A stretch of DNA of 41,236 bases from Treponema sp. GTDB taxonomy: Bacteria; Spirochaetota; Spirochaetia; Treponematales; Treponemataceae. A model generated the notes under the pieces. That model did not search any database and was not told where the DNA came from. It saw only the letters and a program-made list of their open reading frames with translations. The stretch is from the NCBI GenBank assembly GCA_017551705.1, contig JAFZLA010000007.1:1-41236 (forward strand). Direction: 5' to 3'. How positions within the stretch are numbered: the first letter of the stretch is position 1; every line of letters starts with the position of its first letter. Positions 16,509 through 24,249 of the stretch are shown here, piece by piece. The position numbers were made by a program, and so were the translations under genes.

Positions 16509-17017
16509 AAGAGCATCGACTGTTTTCTGTATTGCAGCGGCGACATGCCGTTGCTTTTGCGGAAGGCGCGGATGAAGTTTTCGCATTCGTTGTAGCCGCA
16601 TTCAGCCGCGATTTGCTGGACAGTTTTATCAGTAGTAGAAAGAAGCGAACGCGCCTTTTGATTTAAAAAGGCGTGTTTTTCTTTGTCCGGCGCCACTCCA
16701 AAAGTTTGCTTGTAAAGCACAGAAAAGCGGCTGCGGGTAAGTCCAAAGCTTTCCGCCATCGCGTCCACCGTCCATTTTTCGGGATTGGTTTGAGCCGCCT
16801 CGCGCATTTTTTGCAAGCGCGCCAAGATATCGGCCTTGCGGGGCGTTTTTTTGCTGGAGGAAGCCTTGGCCGCAGCGGAAGCCGCATGGGCAGGAGATTG
16901 CCCGCAGGGATTCGTGCCGCTTGCAAGCGACTTTGCGTACTTCAACACGCGCGCGGCGTCGGCTTGCGACAGGCCTTCAATCAATTGCGACAATTCTTGT
17001 TTTGCGGAATGCGGCAT
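16505..17017 (-). CDS. AraC-type HTH regulator, short form
   Basis: A 170-residue protein. An N-terminal helix (LSQLIEGLSQADAARVLKYAKSL, about residues 8-30) is joined by an Ala/Ser/Lys linker to a C-terminal double HTH of the AraC family. The HTH shows WTVDAMAESFGLTRSRFSVLYKQTFG and VQQIAAECGYNECENFIRAFRK, ending MSPLQYRK. There is no cupin sensor domain. It starts five bases after the stop of the AAA_14 ATPase gene and is presumably cotranscribed. It is the best candidate to bind the four-copy repeat array upstream of that ATPase, because AraC-type proteins commonly use phased direct repeats. That link is inference. Confidence 0.85.
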   Translation of the reverse strand: MPHSAKQELSQLIEGLSQADAARVLKYAKSLASGTNPCGQSPAHAASAAAKASSSKKTPRKADILARLQKMREAAQTNPEKWTVDAMAESFGLTRSRFSVLYKQTFGVAPDKEKHAFLNQKARSLLSTTDKTVQQIAAECGYNECENFIRAFRKSNGMSPLQYRKQSMLF

Positions 17018-17022
17018 TTTTT

Positions 17023-18300
17023 TTATTTCTCCAGCAAAAATTTTCTCATCGGGACAACTTGAATGTCGTAGCCGTCTTGGGCGAGCGTTGCCTCTTCGCT
17101 GTTGGTCACGATGAAGCAGCGGGCATCGGGCAAAAACTTGCGCAGCTTGGCAAAGGCGGAGCATTCGCGCTTTAGGGTGTCGGGGTTGTCCAAAACGCTG
17201 TAGGAGGCTTGGATTGCCAATTTTTTGGACGGAATGTAAAAGTCGATTTCGACATTTCTTTCAAAGTAAAAAACTTCTTCTTTGCCGTAACGCCGCAAAA
17301 GCTCTATGGCCAAAAGGTTTTCCAGCTGGGCGCAGTCTGGATTGACAAGCGCAAGGCCCAAAAGGCCGGTGTCCATAAAATAATATTTGGGCGACGATTC
17401 TTTGTCCACTAATTTTGCGGCGTAGTTTTGGACTGCAAAAATCATATACGAGTCAATCATGTGGCCAACATAATTGATTACCGTTTGCTTTCCGATGGCC
17501 GCGCCCGCGCTTTTGAGAATGTTGCAAAGGCGGCTGAACGAAAGCGGGTTCATTACGGCCTCTGCGATTTTTTTTAGAATCAGGCGGACGGCGAACTCGT
17601 TGGTTATTTTGTTGCGCGCGATTACGTCGCCAAGGTAAATCGTTTGGTAAACGCTGTTCAAATAGTCCCGCTTGTTTTTGATTTCCACCAATTCCGGAAA
17701 GGCGCCAAATTTAACGTATTGGTCGTACAAGCTAGAAAGCTCCGCCGTTTGCGGGGTGGACAGCGTTCCGCCAGCCGCCGCCGCAATGTCTTCTTTGCCG
17801 TTGGCAGTTAAGTATTCCGCAAAAGAATACGGAAAAACTTGGACAATCATAAAGCGGCCGCCCAGCGTGGAGGCGATTTCTCTGCTTAGCATTTTGCTGT
17901 TGCTGCCTGTGATGCTGACGCGATATTTCATGTCGGCCACGCGGCGGGCAAATTTTTCCCAGCCGGGGACGTTTTGGATTTCGTCAAAAAATAGATAAGG
18001 CAATTTTCCTTCGCCGGCATATTCAAGGCCAATTTCCAAAATCATGTTCAATTCTTGCGCGGAAATTTCCAAAAGGCGCTCATCCTCAAAATTTATGTAC
18101 ACAATTTGGTTTAGAGTAACGTCGTTTTCAAGCAGGTTTTGTATCTGCTGGTAAATCAAATAAGATTTTCCAGCTCGTCGGATTCCCACAAAGCAATAAT
18201 TGACGGCGGTTTCCAGCGGAAAGTCTCTGCAAACCAAGGCGCGGTTGAGGTACATTGTCTTATGGTCGGCCATTATTTGCCGCATTAAGTCTTTGTTCAT
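17023..18300 (-). CDS. AAA_14 ATPase with C-terminal DUF4143 domain
   Basis: A 425-residue protein. The AAA domain has Walker A GIRRAGKSYL near residue 37, Walker B YLFFDEIQNVPGWE near 105-118 and sensor-like SITGSNSKMLS. The DUF4143 half has LYDQYVKFGAFPELVE in its middle, and a nuclease-fold-like end FERNVEIDFYIPSKKLAIQASY resembling the PD-(D/E)XK arrangement. The family is widespread and often multicopy, with no settled function; roles in DNA transactions or genome defence are suggested. ATG 18300 is chosen because a consensus promoter lies just upstream; a longer frame to 18387 would start before that promoter. The leader has no clear Shine-Dalgarno. Confidence 0.9.
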   Translation of the reverse strand: MNKDLMRQIMADHKTMYLNRALVCRDFPLETAVNYCFVGIRRAGKSYLIYQQIQNLLENDVTLNQIVYINFEDERLLEISAQELNMILEIGLEYAGEGKLPYLFFDEIQNVPGWEKFARRVADMKYRVSITGSNSKMLSREIASTLGGRFMIVQVFPYSFAEYLTANGKEDIAAAAGGTLSTPQTAELSSLYDQYVKFGAFPELVEIKNKRDYLNSVYQTIYLGDVIARNKITNEFAVRLILKKIAEAVMNPLSFSRLCNILKSAGAAIGKQTVINYVGHMIDSYMIFAVQNYAAKLVDKESSPKYYFMDTGLLGLALVNPDCAQLENLLAIELLRRYGKEEVFYFERNVEIDFYIPSKKLAIQASYSVLDNPDTLKRECSAFAKLRKFLPDARCFIVTNSEEATLAQDGYDIQVVPMRKFLLEK

Positions 18301-18306
18301 AGGCGA

Positions 18307-18430
18307 TTTTGTCTTATAGACAAGACAATTATAGGCCATTTTTGTTCTATTGTCAAGACAATATTGGCATAAATCCGTTCTGTCCACAAGACAAAATCAA
18401 TATACTTTTGTTCTATCCATAAGACAAAAT
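18307..18430. repeat. Four 25-bp near-palindromic repeats with exact 33-bp period
   Basis: Copies start at 18307, 18340, 18373 and 18406. Each reads roughly TTTTGTTCTAT-NNNN-AAGACAAAAT, an imperfect palindrome, with unrelated 8-bp gaps. The array spans the ATPase promoter: the -35 lies in copy 2, the -10 at the copy 1 edge, and copy 1 in the leader. The two distal copies lie toward the GGDEF/EAL gene. The constant 33-bp step puts all sites on one DNA face. Confidence 0.9.
18328..18356 (-). promoter_or_regulatory. Consensus sigma-70 promoter of the AAA_14 ATPase gene
   Basis: On the minus strand, TTGACA (18356-18351), a 17-bp spacer and TATAAT (18333-18328) are a perfect consensus. The start codon lies 27 bases downstream. 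Repeats 1 and 2 of the array overlap both promoter elements. Confidence 0.85.
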
Positions 18431-18462
18431 AGGGTAAAATGGCATTTTTTCTTTAAAAAAAT

Positions 18463-18491
18463 TTGCGTTTATGGGAATTTAGCGCTAGAAT
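18463..18491 (+). promoter_or_regulatory. Leaderless-type promoter of the GGDEF/EAL gene
   Basis: TTGCGT (18463-18468), a 17-bp spacer and TAGAAT (18486-18491) lie 7 bases ahead of GTG 18499. Confidence 0.6.
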
Positions 18492-18498
18492 TATACTC

Positions 18499-20136
18499 GT
18501 GAAGAATTCGAAAACATTTTTCAAGTCTCACGCGATAGAAACCGCAAAACTTGTCGTTTTGTGCGTGATTTATTTTCTTCTGCAGTATCTAACAACCATT
18601 CTTGGCAAGAACAGGCAGTTGGCGATATACAACGGCATTGTCGTTTGCTTCCAGTTTTTTGCGGCCTTTTTGATGATTAAAGTAAACGCAAGGCGGGGCC
18701 GCCACTTAAGCTGGCTTTGTCTTGGCGTCTCTATGTTCCTATTGTTGCGAGCCATTGTATTCCTAATTCTTGCAAAAAGGCCCTTGATGGCGTTGCCAGG
18801 ATTTTTCATGATTCTTATGTTCGCTTTGATAGCCACGCTTTTTAGCTATCAGGTTGAACAATTGGACAAGCAAATGGTGGCCGACCATGTCACCGGCCTG
18901 CATAACGCCCGCGGCTTGATTCTTGCTCTAAAGAATAAAATTTACAACAAAGAGTCTTTTTCGGTAATTTACATTGAGCTTGAAAACTTCAAGTTCCTCA
19001 ACGACAACTACGGCTTTGACTTTGGCGACGAGTTGCGCGGAATTGTGACCAATCGAATAGGCAACATTATAAAGGGTCACGGTGTCGCGGGCTGCGTGGA
19101 CCGTTCAAGCTTTATGATTGTTCTTGACGGAGACTGCGACGCCAGGCAGGTTGCCGGGGAAGCGCTCCACACCATAAGCGACAAGATTGCGATTAAAAAA
19201 GGCGAGGCCGAAATAGACTGCTTCCTTTCGCCCTACGCAGGAATTGCAAAATGCCCGGAAGACGCAAGCGACGCCGAAACCTTGGTAAAGTATTCCGACA
19301 TAGCGATGTATCACGCTTCGATGTCCAAAAAACACCGCATTGTTTTTTACGAGCCGCAAATGGAAGAAAAGCTCAATCGCCAGCTGGAAGTTGAAAAAAT
19401 CATAAAAAATGCCTTGAGCGACAATTGGTTTTATTTGGTTTTTCAACCGCAATTTTCCACTCAAGACAAAAAATTGCGCGGCTTTGAAACTCTTTTGCGC
19501 TTGCGGGACGGCCAAGGAAACAATCTTTCGCCGGCAGAATTCATTCCCGCCGCCGAAAAGAGCGATTTGATTTTGGAAATAACCAATTGGGTTTTAAACA
19601 ACGCGCTTAAGACGTTCGCTCCTTTTGTTAAAGGAACGGATTTGATTATTTCCATCAACGCTTCTTCCAAAAATATGGAAAGCAATCTTTTTGTTAGCGA
19701 AATTAAGGAAGCGTTGGAAGCCACTGGATTCCCAGCAAAGAATTTGGAAATCGAAATAACGGAATACAGCTTGCTGCAATCTTTTGACCAAACGATAGAG
19801 AATATCAAGGCCTTGCGCCAAATGGGAGTGCAGGTCGCGCTTGACGACTTTGGAACGGGATATTCTTCGCTTTCTTATTTGGAAAAGCTTCCTATAAACC
19901 TTCTCAAGCTCGACAAGAGCTTGGTTGACGACATCGAAAGCAACCAAAAGAGCCAGCAGTTTATAAACGCGGTCATTTATATGGGCCACCTAATGGGCTG
20001 CGAAGTCATTTGCGAGGGCGTAGAAAGCGAAGGCCAGCTGCAGCTTTTGAAGGACAACAAGAGCGACTTTATTCAAGGCTTTATTTGGGGCAAGCCTATT
20101 GAATTTGACAAGGCAAAAGGCTTGTTGAACGCGTAA
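18499..20136 (+). CDS. Membrane protein with degenerate GGDEF and intact EAL domain (c-di-GMP phosphodiesterase)
   Basis: A 545-residue protein from GTG 18499. Four hydrophobic segments occupy about residues 18-120. A GGDEF fold follows, beginning VADHVTGLHNARGL, whose signature is replaced by DRSSF, so cyclase activity should be lost. The EAL domain keeps FETLLRL, SINASS, EIEITE, LDDFGTGYSS, LKLDKSL and EGVESEGQ, the set needed for c-di-GMP hydrolysis (EAL itself reads ETL). It is probably an active phosphodiesterase with an allosteric or structural GGDEF. It is divergent from the AAA_14 gene, with the repeat array between them. Confidence 0.92.
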   Translation: MKNSKTFFKSHAIETAKLVVLCVIYFLLQYLTTILGKNRQLAIYNGIVVCFQFFAAFLMIKVNARRGRHLSWLCLGVSMFLLLRAIVFLILAKRPLMALPGFFMILMFALIATLFSYQVEQLDKQMVADHVTGLHNARGLILALKNKIYNKESFSVIYIELENFKFLNDNYGFDFGDELRGIVTNRIGNIIKGHGVAGCVDRSSFMIVLDGDCDARQVAGEALHTISDKIAIKKGEAEIDCFLSPYAGIAKCPEDASDAETLVKYSDIAMYHASMSKKHRIVFYEPQMEEKLNRQLEVEKIIKNALSDNWFYLVFQPQFSTQDKKLRGFETLLRLRDGQGNNLSPAEFIPAAEKSDLILEITNWVLNNALKTFAPFVKGTDLIISINASSKNMESNLFVSEIKEALEATGFPAKNLEIEITEYSLLQSFDQTIENIKALRQMGVQVALDDFGTGYSSLSYLEKLPINLLKLDKSLVDDIESNQKSQQFINAVIYMGHLMGCEVICEGVESEGQLQLLKDNKSDFIQGFIWGKPIEFDKAKGLLNA

Positions 20137-20181
20137 CCGCGGATTGTTTGGCGAACCAACTATCCACCCGCGGCCGCCCGC

Positions 20182-20210
20182 TTGAATTTTTTTTCTATTT
20201 TCGCTAAAAT
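20182..20210 (+). promoter_or_regulatory. Promoter of the efp unit
   Basis: TTGAAT (20182-20187), a 17-bp spacer and TAAAAT (20205-20210) are followed by a 33-base leader holding GAGGAAAAG before ATG 20244. Confidence 0.7.
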
Positions 20211-20243
20211 AATAGAACACTTTAAAAGTTTGAGGAAAAGAAT

Positions 20244-20816
20244 ATGATTACTACAAACGAGATTAGAGTAGGTTCGGCGTTCATGTATGAGAATTCGCCG
20301 TTCATCGTTCAGAGAATGTTGGGCCAAAAAGGCGGCCGCGCGGGCATGGTAACAAAGCTCCGCGTAAAGAACATCGTTACAGGCGCGACTCAGGATTTGG
20401 GACTTGACGCTGGCGAAAAATTTGAGGAAGTTGACCTTGTAGAAAAGGTTGTAAAGCTTTCTTACATTGACGGCGACGACTACCACTTTATGGACCAGGA
20501 AACATACGACGACATTCCGCTCACAAAGGAAGACTTGGGCGACTATGCCGGCTATATTTCTCCCGATGACGAAGACATCGAAGTTAAGATCACTTACTAC
20601 AACGAAAAGGCCGTGGGCATCAAGCTCCCGATCAACATCACCCGCGTGATCACATACTGCGAGCCTGGAATCAAGGGCGACACTTCTGGCAAGTCTCTTA
20701 AGCCCGCCACTTTGGACACAGGCGCCGAAGTAAAGGTTCCTCTTTATTGCGACACAAACGACCGCATCGTTATCGACACACGCGACGGTTCGTTCGTTGA
20801 GCGCGCCAAAGACTAA
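20244..20816 (+). CDS. efp: Translation elongation factor P, Arg32 type
   Basis: A 190-residue protein, full family length, with three beta-barrel domains. EF-P enters the ribosomal E-site region and rescues stalling at polyproline. The domain I tip loop reads QKGGRAGM, placing Arg at residue 32 where E. coli EF-P has the lysine modified by EpmA. The C-terminal domain (EPGIKGDTSGKSLKPATLDTGAEVKV, in two blocks) and the VIDTRDGSF end are standard. Arg32 EF-Ps of Pseudomonas and Neisseria are rhamnosylated by EarP; whether that applies here is inference. The next gene follows after 22 bases and is probably cotranscribed. Confidence 0.95.
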   Translation: MITTNEIRVGSAFMYENSPFIVQRMLGQKGGRAGMVTKLRVKNIVTGATQDLGLDAGEKFEEVDLVEKVVKLSYIDGDDYHFMDQETYDDIPLTKEDLGDYAGYISPDDEDIEVKITYYNEKAVGIKLPINITRVITYCEPGIKGDTSGKSLKPATLDTGAEVKVPLYCDTNDRIVIDTRDGSFVERAKD

Positions 20817-20838
20817 TTGGCGTTGCGGGGCGGCTAAA

Positions 20839-21432
20839 ATGATGAAAAAAGCGTTTGCTTCAATCACTGCGTTCTTTATTTGTCTTTTGGCCGCGCCCGG
20901 CGCTTTTTCGGAAACAAAACCGACTTCGTTTTCGACAAAGCCGTTCATTTCACTTCCTTTAAGAAAATCAACCAAATCAGTTGTTTGCGTAAACCGCAAT
21001 TTTAACGACACCCAAAAATTTGGAAACGCGTTTTGCGCGGGCCTTGACGAATACTCATTTGACTGCAAGGTCAAGCTTGCCGAATTTGTTCCCAAGGAAG
21101 AGGTTGTCGGTTATGACTATGTATGGACCTTCCAAGTGACTTGCTGGAAGGACAAAAATTTGGACGACGTTCCCGAAAAGGTTAAGGCTGTAATTTATCT
21201 TTACGACAAGGACTTTAACCTTTTGGCAAAATCGTCTGTAAGGGCGACGCAGTCAAAGGATCCGCAAGACCCCAACTGTCTTGAGCTTCTTATAAAGGAG
21301 TACCTTGACTCTATGTTCAACGACATAGTGGAAGTGGCTCCCGACGTTCCGGAAGAAAAAGCTAAGCCCAAAAAAGAAAAGAAAGCCAAAAAATCTGCGG
21401 AAAGCCAGAACAATGAAGAACAAGCTGAATAA
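20839..21432 (+). CDS. Exported protein of unknown function with Lys/Glu-rich tail
   Basis: A 197-residue protein I cannot assign to a family. A signal peptide (MMKKAFASITAFFICLLAAPGAFS) predicts export. The middle contains several cysteines and aromatic strands (VWTFQVTCWKDKNLDD, AVIYLYDKDFNLLAKSS), suggesting a small beta-domain. The last 35 residues are a charged low-complexity tail (KAKPKKEKKAKK). It sits between efp and a SpoU methyltransferase and overlaps the latter by 20 bases, so it is likely part of the same transcript without a clear functional link. Confidence 0.75.
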   Translation: MMKKAFASITAFFICLLAAPGAFSETKPTSFSTKPFISLPLRKSTKSVVCVNRNFNDTQKFGNAFCAGLDEYSFDCKVKLAEFVPKEEVVGYDYVWTFQVTCWKDKNLDDVPEKVKAVIYLYDKDFNLLAKSSVRATQSKDPQDPNCLELLIKEYLDSMFNDIVEVAPDVPEEKAKPKKEKKAKKSAESQNNEEQAE

Positions 21433-22183
21433 CGAACTTGCCGTCTGCGGTTTTGCCGCGGTCAAATCTTTGGAAAAGAAAAATCCCGAACGCATCACCC
21501 GCCTTTATTTTACGGCGGAGAAGGCGCCTCTTTTTGGCGGTTTGTGCAAAAAGCTTGCCGCGCGCAAGGCTCCCTACAACCAAGTAAAAGACCCAATCGA
21601 ATTGGAAAAGCTTAGCGGAACCGTCCACCATCAGGGCGTCGTTGCCATGATTGAGGCGCCGCAAATTGTCCGCCTTAACACCGACATCGTTGACGAATGG
21701 GTGGCCAAAAACCAAAGCGCGCTTTTGCTTGACCGTGTGGGAAACGCCAACAACCTTGGCGCCATCGTTCGCAGCGCGGCCTTTTTTGGAATGAAAAACA
21801 TCGTGATTCCCGAAGACGAGGCGCAAAGCTCCATCACTACAAGCAGCTACCGAGTTGCCGAGGGCGGAATGGAATTTGTCAACGTCTATTCGATAAAGTC
21901 AATTCCGGCCCTTTTGGAAGCCGTAAAAGGCCGCATGGTCCGCGTGGGAACTGCCGTCGACGCAAAAACGCCGCTTTCAAAGCTGCAATTGGTTTGCGGC
22001 TCCAAGCCCGCCATAATCATTTTGGGCAACGAGGAGCACGGAATTAGCGACGCGGTCAAGAGCGCCTGCGACGAGCTTATCGTAATTCCCGCCAATTCCC
22101 GCTTTAACGGCCACGTGGCCCCTGTCGAAAGCCTCAACGTGGCCCAAGCCGCCAGCGTAATCCTTTACGAACTGAACAGGTAA
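21413..22183 (+). CDS. SpoU/TrmH-family RNA 2-prime-O-methyltransferase (RlmB-like)
   Basis: A 256-residue SPOUT methyltransferase with an N-terminal substrate-binding domain (about residues 1-85). The trefoil-knot catalytic domain has motif 1 LLDRVGNANNLGAIVRSAAFFG, motif 2 IIILGNEEHGIS and motif 3 IPANSRFNGHVAPVESLNVAQAASV. The layout matches RlmB and tRNA Gm18 relatives that methylate a ribose on 23S rRNA or tRNA. The precise target cannot be told from sequence. The start overlaps the previous gene by 20 bases. Confidence 0.9.
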   Translation: MKNKLNNELAVCGFAAVKSLEKKNPERITRLYFTAEKAPLFGGLCKKLAARKAPYNQVKDPIELEKLSGTVHHQGVVAMIEAPQIVRLNTDIVDEWVAKNQSALLLDRVGNANNLGAIVRSAAFFGMKNIVIPEDEAQSSITTSSYRVAEGGMEFVNVYSIKSIPALLEAVKGRMVRVGTAVDAKTPLSKLQLVCGSKPAIIILGNEEHGISDAVKSACDELIVIPANSRFNGHVAPVESLNVAQAASVILYELNR

Positions 22184-22278
22184 CTGCAACTAAGCCTAAA
22201 AAGCGCGGCGTTTCTTGACGATTCCCCCAAATTTTATTATTTTTAAAATTATACTCTATAAATTTATCGAGGCATAAA

Positions 22279-24249
22279 ATGGCAAAGTATCAGTTCCAAA
22301 CCGAAGTGAACCAGCTTTTAAAGCTCATCATCCATTCAATGTATTCCAACAAGGACATCTTTTTGCGCGAGATTGTTTCCAACGCAAGCGACGCCTTGGA
22401 CAAACTCAAGTACCTTACCGTGAGCGACGACGCTTACAAGCAAATAAAATTTGACCCCCGCATCGACATCACCTTTGACGAAAAAGAGGCTGTTCTTACC
22501 GTGCAGGATACCGGAATCGGTATGAACAGCGACGACCTTACCAACAACTTGGGAACGATCGCCCGCTCGGGAACCAAGGCCTTTTTGGAAAAACTTTCTA
22601 CCGACGCGGCCAAGGACTCGGCGCTCATCGGCCAGTTTGGCGTAGGATTTTATTCTGCGTTTATGGCCGCCAAGGAAATCGTTGTTTATACTCGCCGAGC
22701 CGGCGATCAAAGCAAAAAGATTTACAAGTGGTCAAGCGACGGCACCAATGCCTACGACATCGAAGAAGTAGCGGCGGACAGCGACGCGGCAAAAAAGTAC
22801 GGATTTGACAACGCCGACAAAACCGGCTCGGCCATCGAAATGCGCCTCAACGACGAAAGCAAAGATTACGCGACCCGCTGGAAGATTGAGGAACTCATCA
22901 AGCGCTACAGCGACCACATCGCCTTCCCCATTTACTTGCATTACGTCCAGAACAAATACGACGACAAGGGAAAGGTAACTTCCAGCGAAAACAAAGTTGA
23001 CCAAGTCAACTCCGCCAGCGCCTTGTGGAAGCGTTCAAAATCTGAATTGAAGGAAAAAGATTACAACGACTTTTACCAGACAATCGGACACGACGGCCAA
23101 GACCCGCTGCACTACGTTCACACCCATGCCGAGGGAACGCAGGAATACACGACGCTTTTCTTTGTTCCGCAAACCGCTCCCTTTGACATGTACCAGGCCG
23201 ACTACAAAAGCGGCGTAAAGCTTTACGTAAAGCGCGTCTTTATCACAGACGACGACCGCGAATTGCTTCCGGCCTACTTGCGCTTTGTCCGCGGAATCAT
23301 CGACAGCGAAGACCTTCCGCTCAACGTAAGCCGCGAAATCTTGCAGCAAAACAGAATTTTGGAAACGATAAAAACCGCTTCGGTAAAAAAATTGCTCGGA
23401 GAGTTTAAGGCGATGGGCGAGGCGGCTGACAAGGCGCGCAAGAGCGAAAAGCCGACCGACGACGAAAAGAAGGCGATTGAAAAATGGAATAAGTTCGTAA
23501 AGAACTACAACCGCCCGATGAAGGAAGGCTTGTACGGCGACTACGCTAACCGCGACGAGATTGCCGAAATCATCCGCTTTAAGTCAACCGACCCAAGCGG
23601 AACCGGCGACGACAATTGGACAAGCTTTGCCGATTACGTCCAGCGCATGAAGCCCGACCAAAAGGCAATTTACTACATCACTGGCGGCGACGAGGACAAC
23701 TTGCGCAAGAGCCCGCTTTTGGAAGCCTACGCCAAGAAGGGCTTTGAAGTTTTGATTTTGGACGGCGACATCGACGAAATCGTAATTCCGGGCTACGGAA
23801 AATACAAGGACTTTGAGCTTAAGGCCGTCAACCGCGCCGGAAGCGACGAAGAGCTTGGCGTTGACAAGGCCGAAGCCGAAAAGAAAGAAAAGGACTTTAA
23901 GCCCGTCGTAGAAAAACTCAAGAAGGCTTTGGGCGACCGCGTCAAGGATGTAAAGCTTTCAAATCGCTTGACCGACAGCCCCTGCTGCATCGTCATCGAC
24001 GAAAACGATCCGTCGCTTCAGATGGAACGCATGATGAAAGCGATGGGCCAGGGCGGCCCCAGCATGGTCAAGCCGATTTTGGAAGTCAACGCCGATCACG
24101 CGATTTTGCAAAAGGTAAAGAATACCGAAGACGAAACGCTTATCGGCGACATCGCCACGGTCTTGCTCGACCAAGCCCTGCTTTTGGGCGGCGCCGAAAT
24201 CAAAGACCCCGCCGACTTTGTAAAGAAGTTGAATAAGTTAATTAGCTAA
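22279..24249 (+). CDS. htpG: Hsp90 family chaperone HtpG
   Basis: A 656-residue bacterial Hsp90. The N-terminal ATPase domain has LREIVSNASDALDKL, DTGIGM and GQFGVGFYSAFM (ATP-lid glycines). The middle domain has LYVKRVFITDD, LPAYLRFVRGIIDSEDLPLNVSRE and LQQN. The C-terminal dimerisation domain is present, without the eukaryotic MEEVD tail. It is a cytosolic chaperone for client proteins under stress. A GAGG motif lies upstream of ATG 22279. It converges with the PlsC gene and the two coding regions overlap by 8 bases at their stops. Confidence 0.97.
   Translation: MAKYQFQTEVNQLLKLIIHSMYSNKDIFLREIVSNASDALDKLKYLTVSDDAYKQIKFDPRIDITFDEKEAVLTVQDTGIGMNSDDLTNNLGTIARSGTKAFLEKLSTDAAKDSALIGQFGVGFYSAFMAAKEIVVYTRRAGDQSKKIYKWSSDGTNAYDIEEVAADSDAAKKYGFDNADKTGSAIEMRLNDESKDYATRWKIEELIKRYSDHIAFPIYLHYVQNKYDDKGKVTSSENKVDQVNSASALWKRSKSELKEKDYNDFYQTIGHDGQDPLHYVHTHAEGTQEYTTLFFVPQTAPFDMYQADYKSGVKLYVKRVFITDDDRELLPAYLRFVRGIIDSEDLPLNVSREILQQNRILETIKTASVKKLLGEFKAMGEAADKARKSEKPTDDEKKAIEKWNKFVKNYNRPMKEGLYGDYANRDEIAEIIRFKSTDPSGTGDDNWTSFADYVQRMKPDQKAIYYITGGDEDNLRKSPLLEAYAKKGFEVLILDGDIDEIVIPGYGKYKDFELKAVNRAGSDEELGVDKAEAEKKEKDFKPVVEKLKKALGDRVKDVKLSNRLTDSPCCIVIDENDPSLQMERMMKAMGQGGPSMVKPILEVNADHAILQKVKNTEDETLIGDIATVLLDQALLLGGAEIKDPADFVKKLNKLIS

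Noticed and set aside
18307..18430. CRISPR-like array
   Set aside because: Four 25-bp units separated by only 8-bp gaps, units vary, no cas genes nearby, and the array overlaps a consensus promoter. It fits an operator array better.
20160..21095. Minus-strand open frame of 311 codons
   Set aside because: Lies antisense to efp and the following exported protein, has no recognisable domain, and arises from the codon bias.
22201..22278. Specific promoter or heat-shock operator for htpG
   Set aside because: TTGACG (22215-22220) and TATACT (22250-22255) are both present, but their spacing is 29 bp and no CIRCE-type inverted repeat is seen.
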